From positions 1 to 64,000 of the forward strand of contig NZ_JAUSFI010000060.1 of NCBI RefSeq assembly GCF_030651495.1: a DNA stretch of 64,000 bases, read 5' to 3'. Both the position numbers and the translations under genes were made by a program. Shown here one piece after another: positions 8,644 through 19,500 of the stretch (position 1 is the first letter of the stretch; every line of letters begins with the position of its first letter). The notes beneath the pieces were generated by a model that saw nothing but the letters and a program-made list of their open reading frames with translations, did no database searches and was not told where the DNA came from. The DNA is from Undibacterium sp. (GTDB lineage: Bacteria > Pseudomonadota > Gammaproteobacteria > Burkholderiales > Burkholderiaceae_D).

Positions 8644-9585
8644 TTACGCTTCGGCTTCCGGCTCATCATCTTCCGGGGCGATGCCGGTATCGACACTCTT
8701 GCCCAGACCCAGCAACACCGGCGGCACATACGATGCCAGCAAAAGTTCGCGGCTTTGCGGCGTTTCAAGGCTGACACGACCGAGCGCACCACTGCGGTAA
8801 TCGAGCAATAAAGTGTGCGCTGCTTTTTCGTAATCCCAGTCGCCCCCCTTGAGGCGGTAACCGCGTTTTTTTGCCACGCCTTCAATCACGCTGACGGCAT
8901 CGATGCCCTCAGTGGTCATGTTGTAACGCGCCGTTAAAAACTGTGGATAACGTTGCAGGATGATTTCGGCCAGAAAAGTCGCGACTTCTTCTTCGATCAG
9001 CGCGTTCACGCCGACCGCATGGCTGGCCGCCAGCATCAAGCCATCGGTAGGGTGGGCAATTTTTGGCCATAACATGCCGGGGGTGTCGGTCAAGATCATG
9101 TTCTTGCCCAGATACAGACGCTGCTGCACCTTGGTGACGGCAGGCTCATCACCGACATTGGCGACGCGTTTTTTCAGCAAGGCGTTCATCAGCGTCGATT
9201 TACCGACGTTGGGGATACCCATGATCATGATGCGCAAAGGCTTGGTCGGCACGCCGCGATGCGGTGCCTGTTCCAGCGCAAAACCCGGTATTTTGAGGAC
9301 GTCAGAAGGTTTTTTGCAACTCAGGGCGACGGCACGCACGCCCTTCTGGCTATTGTAAAAGTCCAGCCAGGCTTTGGTCGCATGCGGATCGGCCAGATCG
9401 CTTTTATTCAGGATTTTCAGGCAAGGGCGCTGACGGAAATTCCGCAAATTCTCCACCATAGGATTGGTGCTTGCTTGCGGAATGCGGGCATCCAGCACTT
9501 CTATCACCAGATCGGTGTTTTCCATGGTTTCTGCCGCTTTTTTGCGGGCGGCGTTCATGTGGCCGGGGAACCATTGTATCGACAT
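8644..9585 (-). CDS. ylqF: Ribosome biogenesis GTPase YlqF (circularly permuted)
   Basis: The protein has 313 residues. The start MSIQWFPGHM is diagnostic for YlqF/RbgA. The G motifs are in permuted order: the G4-like NKSD (about residue 66) precedes the P-loop GIPNVGKST and G3 DTPG. The family acts in the assembly of the large ribosomal subunit. The start at 9585 is chosen from the conserved N-terminus and an AAGAAG ribosome-binding site; an upstream in-frame extension of nine residues is not conserved-looking. The C-terminus ends in an acidic tail. Confidence 0.92.
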   Translation of the reverse strand: MSIQWFPGHMNAARKKAAETMENTDLVIEVLDARIPQASTNPMVENLRNFRQRPCLKILNKSDLADPHATKAWLDFYNSQKGVRAVALSCKKPSDVLKIPGFALEQAPHRGVPTKPLRIMIMGIPNVGKSTLMNALLKKRVANVGDEPAVTKVQQRLYLGKNMILTDTPGMLWPKIAHPTDGLMLAASHAVGVNALIEEEVATFLAEIILQRYPQFLTARYNMTTEGIDAVSVIEGVAKKRGYRLKGGDWDYEKAAHTLLLDYRSGALGRVSLETPQSRELLLASYVPPVLLGLGKSVDTGIAPEDDEPEAEA

Positions 9586-9779
9586 GCTTATTCTTCTTTT
9601 TACACAATTCAAACCGCTATTTTACGTACTTGCGACCAACAATTCCCGATTTGTTTTATCCAGCACCAGCAGGCTGCCTAAAAATAGTACGGATTAGGGG
9701 GAGTATAGCTAAAAATCATGCTTCATGCGCAATGTAATAGTGCGACTATAAAAATACCCCTCCCCAGTATGTAAATAAG

Positions 9780-10919
9780 CTAGCGCTGTAGATGGGTGAT
9801 TTTTTGTTCCACAAAAGCGACTAGATCAGCGCTCAGGCCAGGACTGGACTTGGCCCGGTTATAGGCATCGAGCGCCTCAGCATTGCGGCCATCGGCTTGC
9901 AGGGAAATGCCCAGGCCCATCCACCAGAGCGCGTTTTGCGGATTCTTCTTGAGTGCCCGCTGATACAAATCCGCCGCCTCTTTGTGACGCCCTTCGCGTT
10001 GCTGCAAGGCCGCTAAAAATGCCAGATAATCCGCCCGTTCCGAGGCATGCGGCAAGCTGCGTTGCAAGGTCTCGATAGCGAGTGAGACATTGTCTTTTTC
10101 GACCTGCAGACGCGCCAGTATGATCGCTAAGCCAGGCTGATTCAGATCCAGGCTCAGCCCTTGTTGCAACCAGCGCGCGGCATCTTCATGACGCTTGCTT
10201 TCCAGCAGGAGTGCAATCAGCAGTTGCCGTGCCGCGGCATGCTGGGGATCGGATTTCAGCGCTTGCTCCAGCATCAGCACAGCGTCGTTGCTACGCCCCT
10301 GCTGCTGCAACACCGTGGCTTGGCGATACTCGCTCTCGGCGCGCTGTTGGGCGGTGGTTTCTTTGACGAATTTACTCACGGCACTCGCTGGTTCGGCCAC
10401 CTTGGCGGCTGCTACTGGCGGCAAGACCTTGTTTTTTTCAACTTTGCCAGCATTCTCCGCAATGTCAGGAACCGTTTTCTCTACCTTAGCAATGACTGGT
10501 AATGGCATAGTCTCGCCACTTTTTTCAAGCCCGACAGATACAGGAATATTGTTTTTTTCCAAACTTGAAGACAATTTCAGCGATACCGGAAAATCGCTAA
10601 TCAATGGCAGATTTAACGAAGCATCCTCACGCGCAACAGCATTAGCAGCATCCGATATTGCAGCCGGCAATGTGGGCATCACCGGTACGGGCCGGCTCAC
10701 CTGAGCCACTAGCACAGGAGCATTCATGCTTGCCCGGTGCCGAGCCCACAGTACACTTGCCAGCACACCACCCAGGACAATCAGCAGAGCAGGAAGCAAC
10801 CACCACTTCCGGCGCGATACGGATGGTATGGCATGAATATGGGCGTGCATAGGTGCGGCAGCGACGGCATCAGAACCGCGCTTATCCAGGTCTTGCAACA
10901 TTTGATTGATCAGGCTCAT
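9780..10919 (-). CDS. mshN: MSHA biogenesis protein MshN (TPR)
   Basis: The protein has 379 residues. The N-terminus MSLINQMLQDLDKRG is the MshN signature, with one transmembrane segment at about 39-58 (WWLLPALLIVLGGVLASVLW). A low-complexity Pro/Ala/Lys linker precedes tetratricopeptide repeats over about 190-375. It is anchored in the inner membrane with a periplasmic TPR region, presumably a scaffold for the pilus machine. It is the last gene of the leftward msh locus, 19 bp after mshM. Confidence 0.87.
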   Translation of the reverse strand: MSLINQMLQDLDKRGSDAVAAAPMHAHIHAIPSVSRRKWWLLPALLIVLGGVLASVLWARHRASMNAPVLVAQVSRPVPVMPTLPAAISDAANAVAREDASLNLPLISDFPVSLKLSSSLEKNNIPVSVGLEKSGETMPLPVIAKVEKTVPDIAENAGKVEKNKVLPPVAAAKVAEPASAVSKFVKETTAQQRAESEYRQATVLQQQGRSNDAVLMLEQALKSDPQHAAARQLLIALLLESKRHEDAARWLQQGLSLDLNQPGLAIILARLQVEKDNVSLAIETLQRSLPHASERADYLAFLAALQQREGRHKEAADLYQRALKKNPQNALWWMGLGISLQADGRNAEALDAYNRAKSSPGLSADLVAFVEQKITHLQR

Positions 10920-10938
10920 CGTCTATTGATTGAATTAG

Positions 10939-11841
10939 TCATTTATAGAGTAGCCATGCCGTTACGCCAAACAGCGTCAGCAGCAAAAAACTTCCGGATA
11001 GTTTTAGCAAATTTTGCAAAACTGAGATTTGGCTGACTGCCAGGGTATCTCTGGCGGCCAGCAATACTTGCCTTGCGCCGACCGATTGCCGGCCCTCACC
11101 AAAACTCAACATCAGTGACTTGTGTGCCAAAATATTTAACATCCGAGGGATACCGCCACTACTGATTCTGAGCGCGAGCAAGGCGGCGCGGCTAAATAAA
11201 GCAGGCCCGGCATATCCAGCCACGGCTAGGCGGTGACTGACATAGATAGTAATTTCATCCGAAGACAAAGGCCGTAACCGATAGTGAAAACTAATCCGTT
11301 GCGTGAGCTGTCTGATTTCGTTGCGCGCCAGTTTACGATCGAGTTCGGGTTGGCCAAACAAGACTATTTGCAAGAGTTTTCTTTTTTCCGTTTCCAAATT
11401 GCTCAGCAGACGCAAGGCTTCAAGCGTCTCTAATGGCAATGCCTGCGCCTCATCGATACACAGCAAAACACGCTTGCCATCTCTGGCCAAAGTCAGTAAC
11501 CGATGATTGATTGCCTTGACCAACTGGTGCTGCTCAGTGTTGCGCTCTTGCGGGCTACCCAGCTCATCGGCTAAGGCCAGCATCAAAGAGCGCGGTTCCA
11601 ACGCAGGATTAGGAATATAGGCAGTCACGAAACTAGCGTCCAGCGTCTTCATGAACATACGGCATAACAAGGTTTTTCCGGTACCGACCTCACCGGTTAT
11701 TTTAATAAACCCCTCGCCATTACTCGCCGCGATCAGCAGCGTATTGAACGCAGCCTGATAACTGTTGAAGGAAAAAAAATAACTCGTATCTGGCGTGATA
11801 CCGAAAGGGATTTCATGTAGCCCGAAATGCGCCTTATACAT
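10939..11841 (-). CDS. mshM: MSHA biogenesis ATPase MshM (ExeA/GspA-like)
   Basis: The protein has 300 residues. It starts MYKAHFGLHEIPFGITPD, typical of ExeA/MshM proteins. Walker A is GEVGTGKTLLC near 50-60 and Walker B is VLLCIDEAQALP. A single C-terminal transmembrane helix (about 280-298) replaces the longer periplasmic part of ExeA. The family is thought to help secretin assembly through peptidoglycan. It lies 3 bp downstream of mshL, so the two are probably translationally coupled. Confidence 0.87.
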   Translation of the reverse strand: MYKAHFGLHEIPFGITPDTSYFFSFNSYQAAFNTLLIAASNGEGFIKITGEVGTGKTLLCRMFMKTLDASFVTAYIPNPALEPRSLMLALADELGSPQERNTEQHQLVKAINHRLLTLARDGKRVLLCIDEAQALPLETLEALRLLSNLETEKRKLLQIVLFGQPELDRKLARNEIRQLTQRISFHYRLRPLSSDEITIYVSHRLAVAGYAGPALFSRAALLALRISSGGIPRMLNILAHKSLMLSFGEGRQSVGARQVLLAARDTLAVSQISVLQNLLKLSGSFLLLTLFGVTAWLLYK

Positions 11842-11843
11842 TG

Positions 11844-13568
11844 CTATTGTGATTGCTTGTCAAAACGACTCTTGGGAGCCAGATTCTGAATCCGGTTTTG
11901 ACTCTCCAGCACATCTTGTTCCCAGACCCCATCGCCCTGCACGATCGTTGGTTTGATCAGGATAACCAACTCCCTTTTTTGTGAAATCTGGTTGGTATTG
12001 CGGAACAAAGAACCAATCAGCGGCAACTCTCCGGCCCCCGGAATTTGCGATCTGTCATTGGTATTCGATTGCCGCATCAAGCCGCCGATGGCAACAATGC
12101 GGCCATCCTGCCCACGTACCACACTATCTGTTTCTGAAACAACGCTCGATGCCAGCGGCAAACTGATGGTGCCCGCACTACCCGCATTGAGCGTTTTATC
12201 GATGGTACTGACATTACTGACCGACGGATGGACATGTAAAATGATATTACCGCTCTCGTCGATCTGTGGGGTGACATCCAGGGCAACACCAGAAAAGAAC
12301 GGCTGCACATCGACACTGACGGTAGGCGCGGTGGTACCAGAGGTGCTGCTAGTACCAGGGGTGGTGGTCAGTTTGGTCACGAAAAATTCATCCTTACCGA
12401 CCTTCAGCACGGCTTTCTGGTTATTTAAAGTCGCGATACGCGGGCTCGACAAGACATGCACATTACCCTGCGATTCCAGGAAGGACAACAAGGCTGAAAA
12501 ATTGGCGGTCTGAAATGCCAGTCCAAACAAAGACCCGGCGGCTGTGCTAGCGGCACCCAAGGCGGTGCCAGCAGTTGCCGTAATACCGGTATCGGTCGCC
12601 GTCACGGTAGTCGTACTTAGATTCGTGCCCGGCGAAACAAAGCCCAGCGAGGCACGGCTGTTCGGTGAAGAGCTCAGGGATGCGAACGAGGCCCAGTTGA
12701 TACCCGATTGGAATTTATCATTCAACTCCACCTCCAGTATCTTTGCCTCGAGGATGACTTGGCGGTCCACCGACAACTGGGTGGCCTTGAGGTAGGCAAC
12801 GATATTGCGCATTTCGTCCGACATCGCACGCACCACGACCACGCCAGATTGCGGACTAATCACAACCTGACGCCCATCTTTACCGGCACCGGCCAGTACC
12901 TCCAGCGACATTTTTAATTCAGCCCAAAAATCATTGTTAGAGACCGTACTAATCTTGCTAGAGTTAAGTGACTGGGTGGGGGTATTGCCCGATGCATTGC
13001 CCTGGCCGGACTGAGCGCTACTCCCCGTCGATGGCATCACCGAATCAGATACCGAACCGGAGGTGACACGGATATCCGAGGTACCCTTGCGAATAGCGGC
13101 CAAATAATTAATCTGAAACACGCGGGTTTGCAAACTCAGCGGCTTAATATAAATCCGGTTACCTTCCACCTTATAGTCGTAACCATACAATTCCCGAATC
13201 GCATCGAGCGCTTCAAACAAAGTCACATCTTTAAGATTGGCAGAAACAGTACCGATGACATCAGGATGCACCAGCATGTTGTAACGTGTGCCGGAGACGA
13301 TTCCCATAAAAAACTGGCTAGCCGGCGCATTGCTGAAATTGAGATTAAACCGCTCTTCCAGCGGTTTACGGGCGGCAGGCATTTCCAGCGTGAGTGGTGG
13401 TAACAAAGAGGCGGAGACCACATCAGGCTCGGCGGCCTTCGCTTTAGGGACCGCCGCTGCCTTGCTCATCTCACTCTTGATCAGATCATAGGTTTCTTGC
13501 CTTGAGGGCGGTATGGCACACCCGACCAATACGGCAGGAATCAAGAGTGACGATATAATTTTATTCAT
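11844..13568 (-). CDS. mshL: MSHA secretin MshL (outer-membrane lipoprotein)
   Basis: The protein has 574 residues. A lipoprotein signal ends in the lipobox LVGC (Cys17). An STN/secretin N-domain spans about 75-150 (FNLNFSNAPASQFFMGIVSG onward). A Ser/Gly/Thr-rich linker follows, then the secretin domain (about 260-550) with VILEAKILEVELND and the terminal GELPLIGSLFRN signature. It should form the multimeric outer-membrane pore for the pilus. It sits between mshK (13 bp upstream) and mshM. Confidence 0.92.
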   Translation of the reverse strand: MNKIISSLLIPAVLVGCAIPPSRQETYDLIKSEMSKAAAVPKAKAAEPDVVSASLLPPLTLEMPAARKPLEERFNLNFSNAPASQFFMGIVSGTRYNMLVHPDVIGTVSANLKDVTLFEALDAIRELYGYDYKVEGNRIYIKPLSLQTRVFQINYLAAIRKGTSDIRVTSGSVSDSVMPSTGSSAQSGQGNASGNTPTQSLNSSKISTVSNNDFWAELKMSLEVLAGAGKDGRQVVISPQSGVVVVRAMSDEMRNIVAYLKATQLSVDRQVILEAKILEVELNDKFQSGINWASFASLSSSPNSRASLGFVSPGTNLSTTTVTATDTGITATAGTALGAASTAAGSLFGLAFQTANFSALLSFLESQGNVHVLSSPRIATLNNQKAVLKVGKDEFFVTKLTTTPGTSSTSGTTAPTVSVDVQPFFSGVALDVTPQIDESGNIILHVHPSVSNVSTIDKTLNAGSAGTISLPLASSVVSETDSVVRGQDGRIVAIGGLMRQSNTNDRSQIPGAGELPLIGSLFRNTNQISQKRELVILIKPTIVQGDGVWEQDVLESQNRIQNLAPKSRFDKQSQ

Positions 13569-13581
13569 GCTTTTCTTGCCT

Positions 13582-14013
13582 TTATGGGCGCGTCGTGTAG
13601 GGTTTCGATTTACCGCTCACATTGCCCTGACTGGATTTTTTATTAAAATCAGGAAACAGCTTTAAAATCTGAAGCTGTTTACCATTGCGTAACACCACCT
13701 CGGTCTCAGTCATCCGGATCAGCGTCTGATCGCCGTATTTTCCATTGAGTGCAACGGTCTGTCCACTGATGATGGCAATATGTCTGTTGGGAGCGATCAA
13801 GATCGACTGCAACACTGGTCCCGACACTGCTTCGGCGCTGACTACCGCCGCCAGCACAGTAGGAGGACGAGTTGGGTCGGGCAAATTCTGCGCCGCTGCC
13901 AATTGGCAAAACATCAGGCTGGGCAATGACAGCATCAATGGCAACAACAATGCTGCCATCAAAGGCTGCGCTAGCGTTGCGCGTGCCGCAAAATTATTCA
14001 CAGGTCTAGCCAT
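13582..14013 (-). CDS. mshK: MshK-like periplasmic protein
   Basis: The protein has 143 residues: a long N-terminal signal or anchor segment (hydrophobic about 18-40, AAA before QNLPDPTRPP), then a small beta domain containing IAPNRHIAIISGQTVALNGKYGD, which resembles the pilotin-like or GspC/PilP-type small subunits. It overlaps the 3' end of mshJ by 16 bp and precedes mshL. Identification rests mainly on operon position and the DPTRPP motif. Confidence 0.75.
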   Translation of the reverse strand: MARPVNNFAARATLAQPLMAALLLPLMLSLPSLMFCQLAAAQNLPDPTRPPTVLAAVVSAEAVSGPVLQSILIAPNRHIAIISGQTVALNGKYGDQTLIRMTETEVVLRNGKQLQILKLFPDFNKKSSQGNVSGKSKPYTTRP

Positions 14014-14735
14014 TTCTTATCCAGACTCAAAGTGAATAAATTCAGGGTCAGCGTCGCTTTGGGATACGCATCCACACTCAGACTGGCATTGCTCCAATAA
14101 ACTTGTTCGGGCAGATTTTCCATTTCGCGCATATAACTGAGCATATCAAGATAACTGCCTTGTAAAACAATTTCCACTTCGTGTTTATAAATGCTTCCGT
14201 TCGCCGGCGAATTAGCTGAATTGCTTACTGTGGCCGCCACCGCATTCGTCGCCGCACTAGCCCCCGCAGCGACCTTCGTGATCAATCCGTTTTCCAGCCT
14301 CGACTCTTCCATCACATCCATCACCGGCAAACTCTTCAGAGATATCAGTTGCAAGCTGTGGTTACGTCGCAGCATCCCTTCTAGCAGAGCCGCCATTTTT
14401 TCAGGACGAACTAAATTTTTTTGCAAGTCATGCAGACGGTTATCGATGTGCGTCAGCGTTTGTTGCGCACTGGCTAGCCGCCGCTTGCTTTCCGCATCTG
14501 GATCAACGCTCTTGCCTGCGATCCGCTGCTCGATTTCTACCTGCAAGGCACTGATCTGTAGCTGTTCTTGCTTGACGTTGTCAGACAGCATTTTTTGCTT
14601 GGTAAACTGCGGCTCGATCAGGAAATGGACCACCAATAGAATGATGGCGGCCGAAATGAGCGTCAGCAATATAGCGCGCTCGCGCAAGCTTAGCGCATCA
14701 ATTTTAGCTGCCAGTTGTTCCCATTTTTTCTTCAT
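13998..14735 (-). CDS. mshJ: MshJ (GspM/PilO-like inner-membrane assembly protein)
   Basis: The protein has 245 residues: a short cytoplasmic N-terminus, one transmembrane helix at about 22-42, a coiled coil over about 45-110 (MLSDNVKQEQLQISALQVEI) and a periplasmic ferredoxin-like domain with YKHEVEIVLQGSYLDMLSYM. This is the PilO/GspM architecture of alignment-subcomplex proteins. It overlaps mshI2 by 4 bp and mshK by 16 bp. Confidence 0.82.
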   Translation of the reverse strand: MKKKWEQLAAKIDALSLRERAILLTLISAAIILLVVHFLIEPQFTKQKMLSDNVKQEQLQISALQVEIEQRIAGKSVDPDAESKRRLASAQQTLTHIDNRLHDLQKNLVRPEKMAALLEGMLRRNHSLQLISLKSLPVMDVMEESRLENGLITKVAAGASAATNAVAATVSNSANSPANGSIYKHEVEIVLQGSYLDMLSYMREMENLPEQVYWSNASLSVDAYPKATLTLNLFTLSLDKKWLDL

Positions 14736-15457
14736 TTGCCCGTCACTCCTGTCATATTTGCTTTTTCTGCAGTGATAGAGGAGCGCAAATTAAATTCAAT
14801 ATAAGGTGCTGCGTCTGGCTGTTTACCTGCCTCGGATTTACCTTGGGTAGCGGCACCAATGATATCGTTAAGATGACCAACGTTACTGGCGACAGCGGCA
14901 CTGGCGGCGCGGGGTATTTGCATTTGCAGTTCGGCAAAACTCTTGCCCTGCATGACGGGTTCGCGCTTGAGTTGAGTGACATACAACGGCAACAATTCCG
15001 GTTTCAGGGTACGCCCCTGCAAACCAATTTCATTTCCGGCACGACTTATATTAAAACCAGTCAACCATAAGCCATTGGGAATCTGACGTGCAAATGCCAC
15101 CAGGTAAGCGGAAAACCCCGTGGTATTGCCAAAATCATTTTTCTGTAAAATACTGCTGATCTGTTGTCTGGACTTAATCTCCGCCTCCACCTTCACAAGT
15201 GCGTCTTCCAACGCTTTACTCTTGGCAGGTGCCGATGCGTCGGCACGGAGTCTGGCTACCTGCGCCTGAGCGGTGCGCAACTGAGCCGCGACAATGCCCG
15301 CATTTCTATTTAATTCTGCAGACTGAAAAGTGGTATAAATCGCCACCAATACGGCACCCAGCAAGACCAAACCAGACATCTGCAATAAGGTAATCGCGGA
15401 AAAAATCTTTTTTTGCTTCAGAAAAATAGGGTTGAAAAGATTAATTTGCTGACTCAT
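14732..15457 (-). CDS. MshI2 (PilN/GspL-periplasmic-like protein)
   Basis: The protein has 241 residues: a short cytoplasmic motif QQINLFNPIFLKQKK (the PilN-type motif that binds the PilM-like partner), a transmembrane helix at about 22-44, a coiled coil and a PilN-like fold. It overlaps mshI upstream by an ATGA junction (4 bp) and mshJ downstream by 4 bp. Together mshI, this gene and mshJ form the inner-membrane platform equivalent to PilM/N/O. Confidence 0.82.
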   Translation of the reverse strand: MSQQINLFNPIFLKQKKIFSAITLLQMSGLVLLGAVLVAIYTTFQSAELNRNAGIVAAQLRTAQAQVARLRADASAPAKSKALEDALVKVEAEIKSRQQISSILQKNDFGNTTGFSAYLVAFARQIPNGLWLTGFNISRAGNEIGLQGRTLKPELLPLYVTQLKREPVMQGKSFAELQMQIPRAASAAVASNVGHLNDIIGAATQGKSEAGKQPDAAPYIEFNLRSSITAEKANMTGVTGK

Positions 15458-16404
15458 AACATCGCCTCTTCCGACCTCAATGCCGCGCCTATCGTCATGA
15501 AATAAGTCTGCTGACGGGCGGCATCTTTCAATTCAGGTATTTTTGACAAATCGAGCACGCTTTCCAGATTCAGTACATCTACCGGCATATACATATTCGA
15601 TGCCAGATAGGTCTGCAACTCATTGGCCACCGGCCCCAGAGGCGCAAGGACGAGTTTGGCTGTCGTAATAAAATTATGCTGACGATCAAAGTTATCCAGC
15701 GAGCGTTGCAACTCCAGCGTGATTCGCTCGAACGCCGCCATTTTTTTATCAGGGTCATCAGTGAGTAACTGTATCAACATGACATCAAGTTTGCGCGAAA
15801 GATACAATTCGCCACCAAAAGTCACCGTCAACAAGCCACCGTTATGATCAAAAGACAGCAGCGCCAGTCCGCGCCCTTCCGGCTCCAATAAAACGGAAAT
15901 ATTTCGTTGCGCCATATCAGGGATATCAATGATATTCAACGGCAAACCAGCATCCACAAACAAGCTTTGGCGCTCAGAGATAAGCTTATTGCGTGCGGCC
16001 ACCGCATACAATGAATGATTGCGTCCGCCAGCATCTTTATCGCCGGGAACATCCAATACATCAATGGTGGCGTCGTCAATATGGTAATCCAGCAAATCTT
16101 TTAACCGCCAGCGCATGGCGCTTTTAAGCTCTTCGACAGGAACATTCAGCGCTTCCACAGAAAAGAGTTGATATTCCGATGGCAACAGCAACAAGCTGCA
16201 CTGATAATTTTTTGCCGGTGACTCTTTGGCCAGTTTTTCGAGCAGAACCGGCCAGGATTTATCCGACTTAGGATAAAAAGACAAAAAATCAAGCACGGGC
16301 ATAGATCCAGGAAGGCGCGTCAGGGAAGCAGAATAAATACCATCGCTGGCCAGGCAAATAGCCATTAAACCCGCTGTTTTCTTATTTTTTGAGAAAAATC
16401 TCAT
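15454..16404 (-). CDS. mshI: MSHA biogenesis protein MshI (PilM-like)
   Basis: The protein has 316 residues with no signal peptide, in the actin-like PilM/GspL-cytoplasmic family (IYSASLTRLPGSMPVLDFLS near the N-terminus and GGLLTVTFGGELYLSRKLD in the middle). The ATG at 16404 is preferred to a TTG two codons upstream. It follows mshQ after a 123-bp gap, so a promoter may lie there, splitting the locus into two transcription blocks. It ends in an ATGA overlap with the PilN-like gene. Confidence 0.83.
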   Translation of the reverse strand: MRFFSKNKKTAGLMAICLASDGIYSASLTRLPGSMPVLDFLSFYPKSDKSWPVLLEKLAKESPAKNYQCSLLLLPSEYQLFSVEALNVPVEELKSAMRWRLKDLLDYHIDDATIDVLDVPGDKDAGGRNHSLYAVAARNKLISERQSLFVDAGLPLNIIDIPDMAQRNISVLLEPEGRGLALLSFDHNGGLLTVTFGGELYLSRKLDVMLIQLLTDDPDKKMAAFERITLELQRSLDNFDRQHNFITTAKLVLAPLGPVANELQTYLASNMYMPVDVLNLESVLDLSKIPELKDAARQQTYFMTIGAALRSEEAML

Positions 16405-16527
16405 GCACAAAGCCCAAATAGATGTCTTGCTTGACGTTAAGTTAATATCAGGTAGCTGTCAATCAATGATAGTCAAAATGTCGACTAAACCGTATTTCAT
16501 GTTTGTATCGCTGTCGCAAAACCCACT

Positions 16528-19500
16528 TTAATGTAATTCACGCAAATAAATAAACTCGTTAGCATTTTTATAGATGCCAAAAGTGGCCCTTGCTGTAGGG
16601 TTTTGCCAACCTGTACCCGGGCCTACCCAGTGAAATTGCAGCCAAGGCGCATTCACACTGACCGGCACCGCCCCTGCCGCACCCACCGCAACGCACTGAT
16701 TACCGCTGGCACCGGCCAGATTGAGCGTCACGTCGGTCCAGCCATTATTGCCCGTACCGGGCGCGCTCAGGTTGAGCTTCTGCGCGGGAGTTACGCCTGC
16801 AATACTCAGCGCGGTTTCGCACGCAGCAAGATTATTCGGTTTCCCTGCAGTCCCAGCAGGGAAATTCAATGAAAAGTTATTCGCGGCGACAATACTGCAA
16901 GTGTCGAGCGTATTCGTGGCCCAGCCTGCGCCATTCCAATATTCGAGTTTCATCGGCACAGGCAAATTAAGCCGCTCGCTGCCATGTATGCTGGAAAGCT
17001 TGAGGCGGCCATGGCGCATTTTTATTGTAGGAGTAAAGGGTGGCACAGGTGCGGGTACCGGCATGGGAATAATATTTTTGCCTGTGCAATTCCCGTCCGA
17101 AGTCCCCGCCCCCGGACTATCTGGGGTGCAATTGGTAGTCAAATTATCCATGTCTCGATCCACCAGCAATAGACCTGCTTCATCGGTAACGCTGACGCCG
17201 ATGGCCAGCGCATCGTAAGGGCCATCGGCCACGGTCAGGCGAGTAAACTTGTTGGCTAAAAAAGCATAGTTGCCCCCCGCCCAGGCAGGAACTGGCAGCG
17301 ACAACCGAGTGACGTCTATAGCCAAACCATTATTTGCGTTTTCCATCTGCGCCGTTACATTCCCTTTACCAAACACGCCACTGTAATTGAGCGTTTTAGT
17401 ACCCGCCGCACTATTCGCCTCGATATTCGCATTCAGGCTAAAAGGCTGATCCATATAGATTACACCTGCAACGACGCAAACAGATGGAGGGCTTGCTGGA
17501 TCAGACAAACTTGAAGAAGCTAGCGTGAAGTGATGGGGAATAAAACGGCCAAAATAGGGTGTTACGGCGGTATTGCCGAACTTGCAACCATATTTTCCGC
17601 CGAACAAAACGTTAGACGCATCATTCGTGCAATCGTCGTTGGCAACATCACTCGAACTGACAGTAAAACTATCGTCATACACTCCCTGTGCCTGGAAACG
17701 GAAATAACCGACATCGTTATACCCAAACGTATTTCCGGTCGCGCCATTGCCGGTAGCGCTTGTTGCCGCAGTGGTAAAAAGCCCGGTCAAGGTACCAGTG
17801 CTAGGCGCAGGACGCCCACCCGCCAAAGGTAAACCGGCACTGACCCATTCCAATAAATTAGTATTAATCTTGGGTACACCATCGTAACCCGCGATAGCGG
17901 TATTCGCCGTGAGATCAAAAGGCATACCAGCCTTAATTACCGGCGAAAGAACTGTACTGACGCCAGTACTGTCGGCGGTCGCTGTGGTGGAACTGACAGA
18001 TTTGATGGCAGTCGGCCTGACGGTAAAATCGTCGGATGAACAGCCAGATACGGCGGGAACCAGCGTCGTGTCGGTCGCCCGGCAACGCAATTTGCGGTAA
18101 GCCTTGGTCAGATTTATATTGGTAGCCAGGATTTTTCGCCCCAGATCTGCTGCAACAAAACTGATTAACTGGCTTGCTACCGGCGCGGCATACGCGCTGC
18201 AGGCAGGTGCGGGGGCGGCACTATCGTCAAACAGCTCGACCTTGACATTGGTTCCGGTATAGGCGGTCGCGGTCGCACCGCTGGATTGTAAGGCAACGAC
18301 ATCAAACTTAAAGTCGGTGCCGACCAGCTTGGTATACAAGGGATTTCGCCCTGTTGGCGTAGTAGTCAGGTTGACGTAGGGCGTGACACTACTTTCCATA
18401 CATTCAAAATTAGTCACGCATGGCGTATTGGCGATCGTCAGCGTGCAGCTGGCCGTCGTGCCATTCCAGCATTTGGTGCCATTTAAAGGTGGCGTACCGC
18501 TGATGCCACTGCTACTCAAGGTGTAGCTGCCGGCGCCGGAACCCTGCAAAATGAGACTGGCGGTCGACCCCGCGCTACCGATCGAGAAGCTGGCGGGGGT
18601 TACCGTTACCGCAGGCGTAGCGGGTGCCACCGTCAGGTTACCCGTAATGACACCGGTGTTGACAATATTGGCGAGGGCACAAGGGACGCCAGCAGACGTG
18701 CAGGCCAGCACCTTCACGGTTTCCGGACACAGGGTACCGGTGCCATCGTGCTGGATTTCGATGTGATCGTAGGCTGGCACCACCGTCGAGCCGATCACAA
18801 AATCGTAGCTGAAGGTATAGGTTCCGCTCGCGGTAAAATCAAACGCTACGCCTATGCCGGTATCTATATAGGTAGTCGTGATGGTATTGCTAAGTGCGGC
18901 GCTCTGCAATACCGAACAACTGGAGCCGCTCCAGAAAGTACTCCAGGCATTCGCACAGTAACTGGAAAACGTCTTGCCGCTACGTTCGCGAAATGACTCG
19001 ACAATAGTCGCTCCGGCCGGCAAGGCGGTACTCGATGGGCAGGTCCCCGACACAGCCGGCTTGTAAGTGCCGACCACCAGCTTGCCATTCGTGTCGGTAT
19101 ACTTGATGCCACAGCCTTGATCAGCACCACCCAAAAACGTATCAAACGCATGCAGATAGCGCACCGGATTGGCGGCACTGACGGCATAAGCGGCCGGTAT
19201 AGTCACCGTCACATCGGCGGTCAGAAAATCCAAAGGCGTAGTATATTTCCAGACTATCGACACCTGTGGTCCGGCGGTAATGCCCACATTATTCGTGGTG
19301 ATTTGCTGGATACCGGATGATGAAGGATTGGCCGGACTGGTTGCCGCAATCGAGCGCGTGCTGTACATCGGAGGAGTAAAAGTGCTGACCGCATGTGAGG
19401 GCCCATACACCACGCCATTGGCACGTAAAAATACGCCGTTATCCAAACTAGTGCTAGGCGGAATAGCGCTTGGGCTATACACCTGCCCGGTATTGTCCAA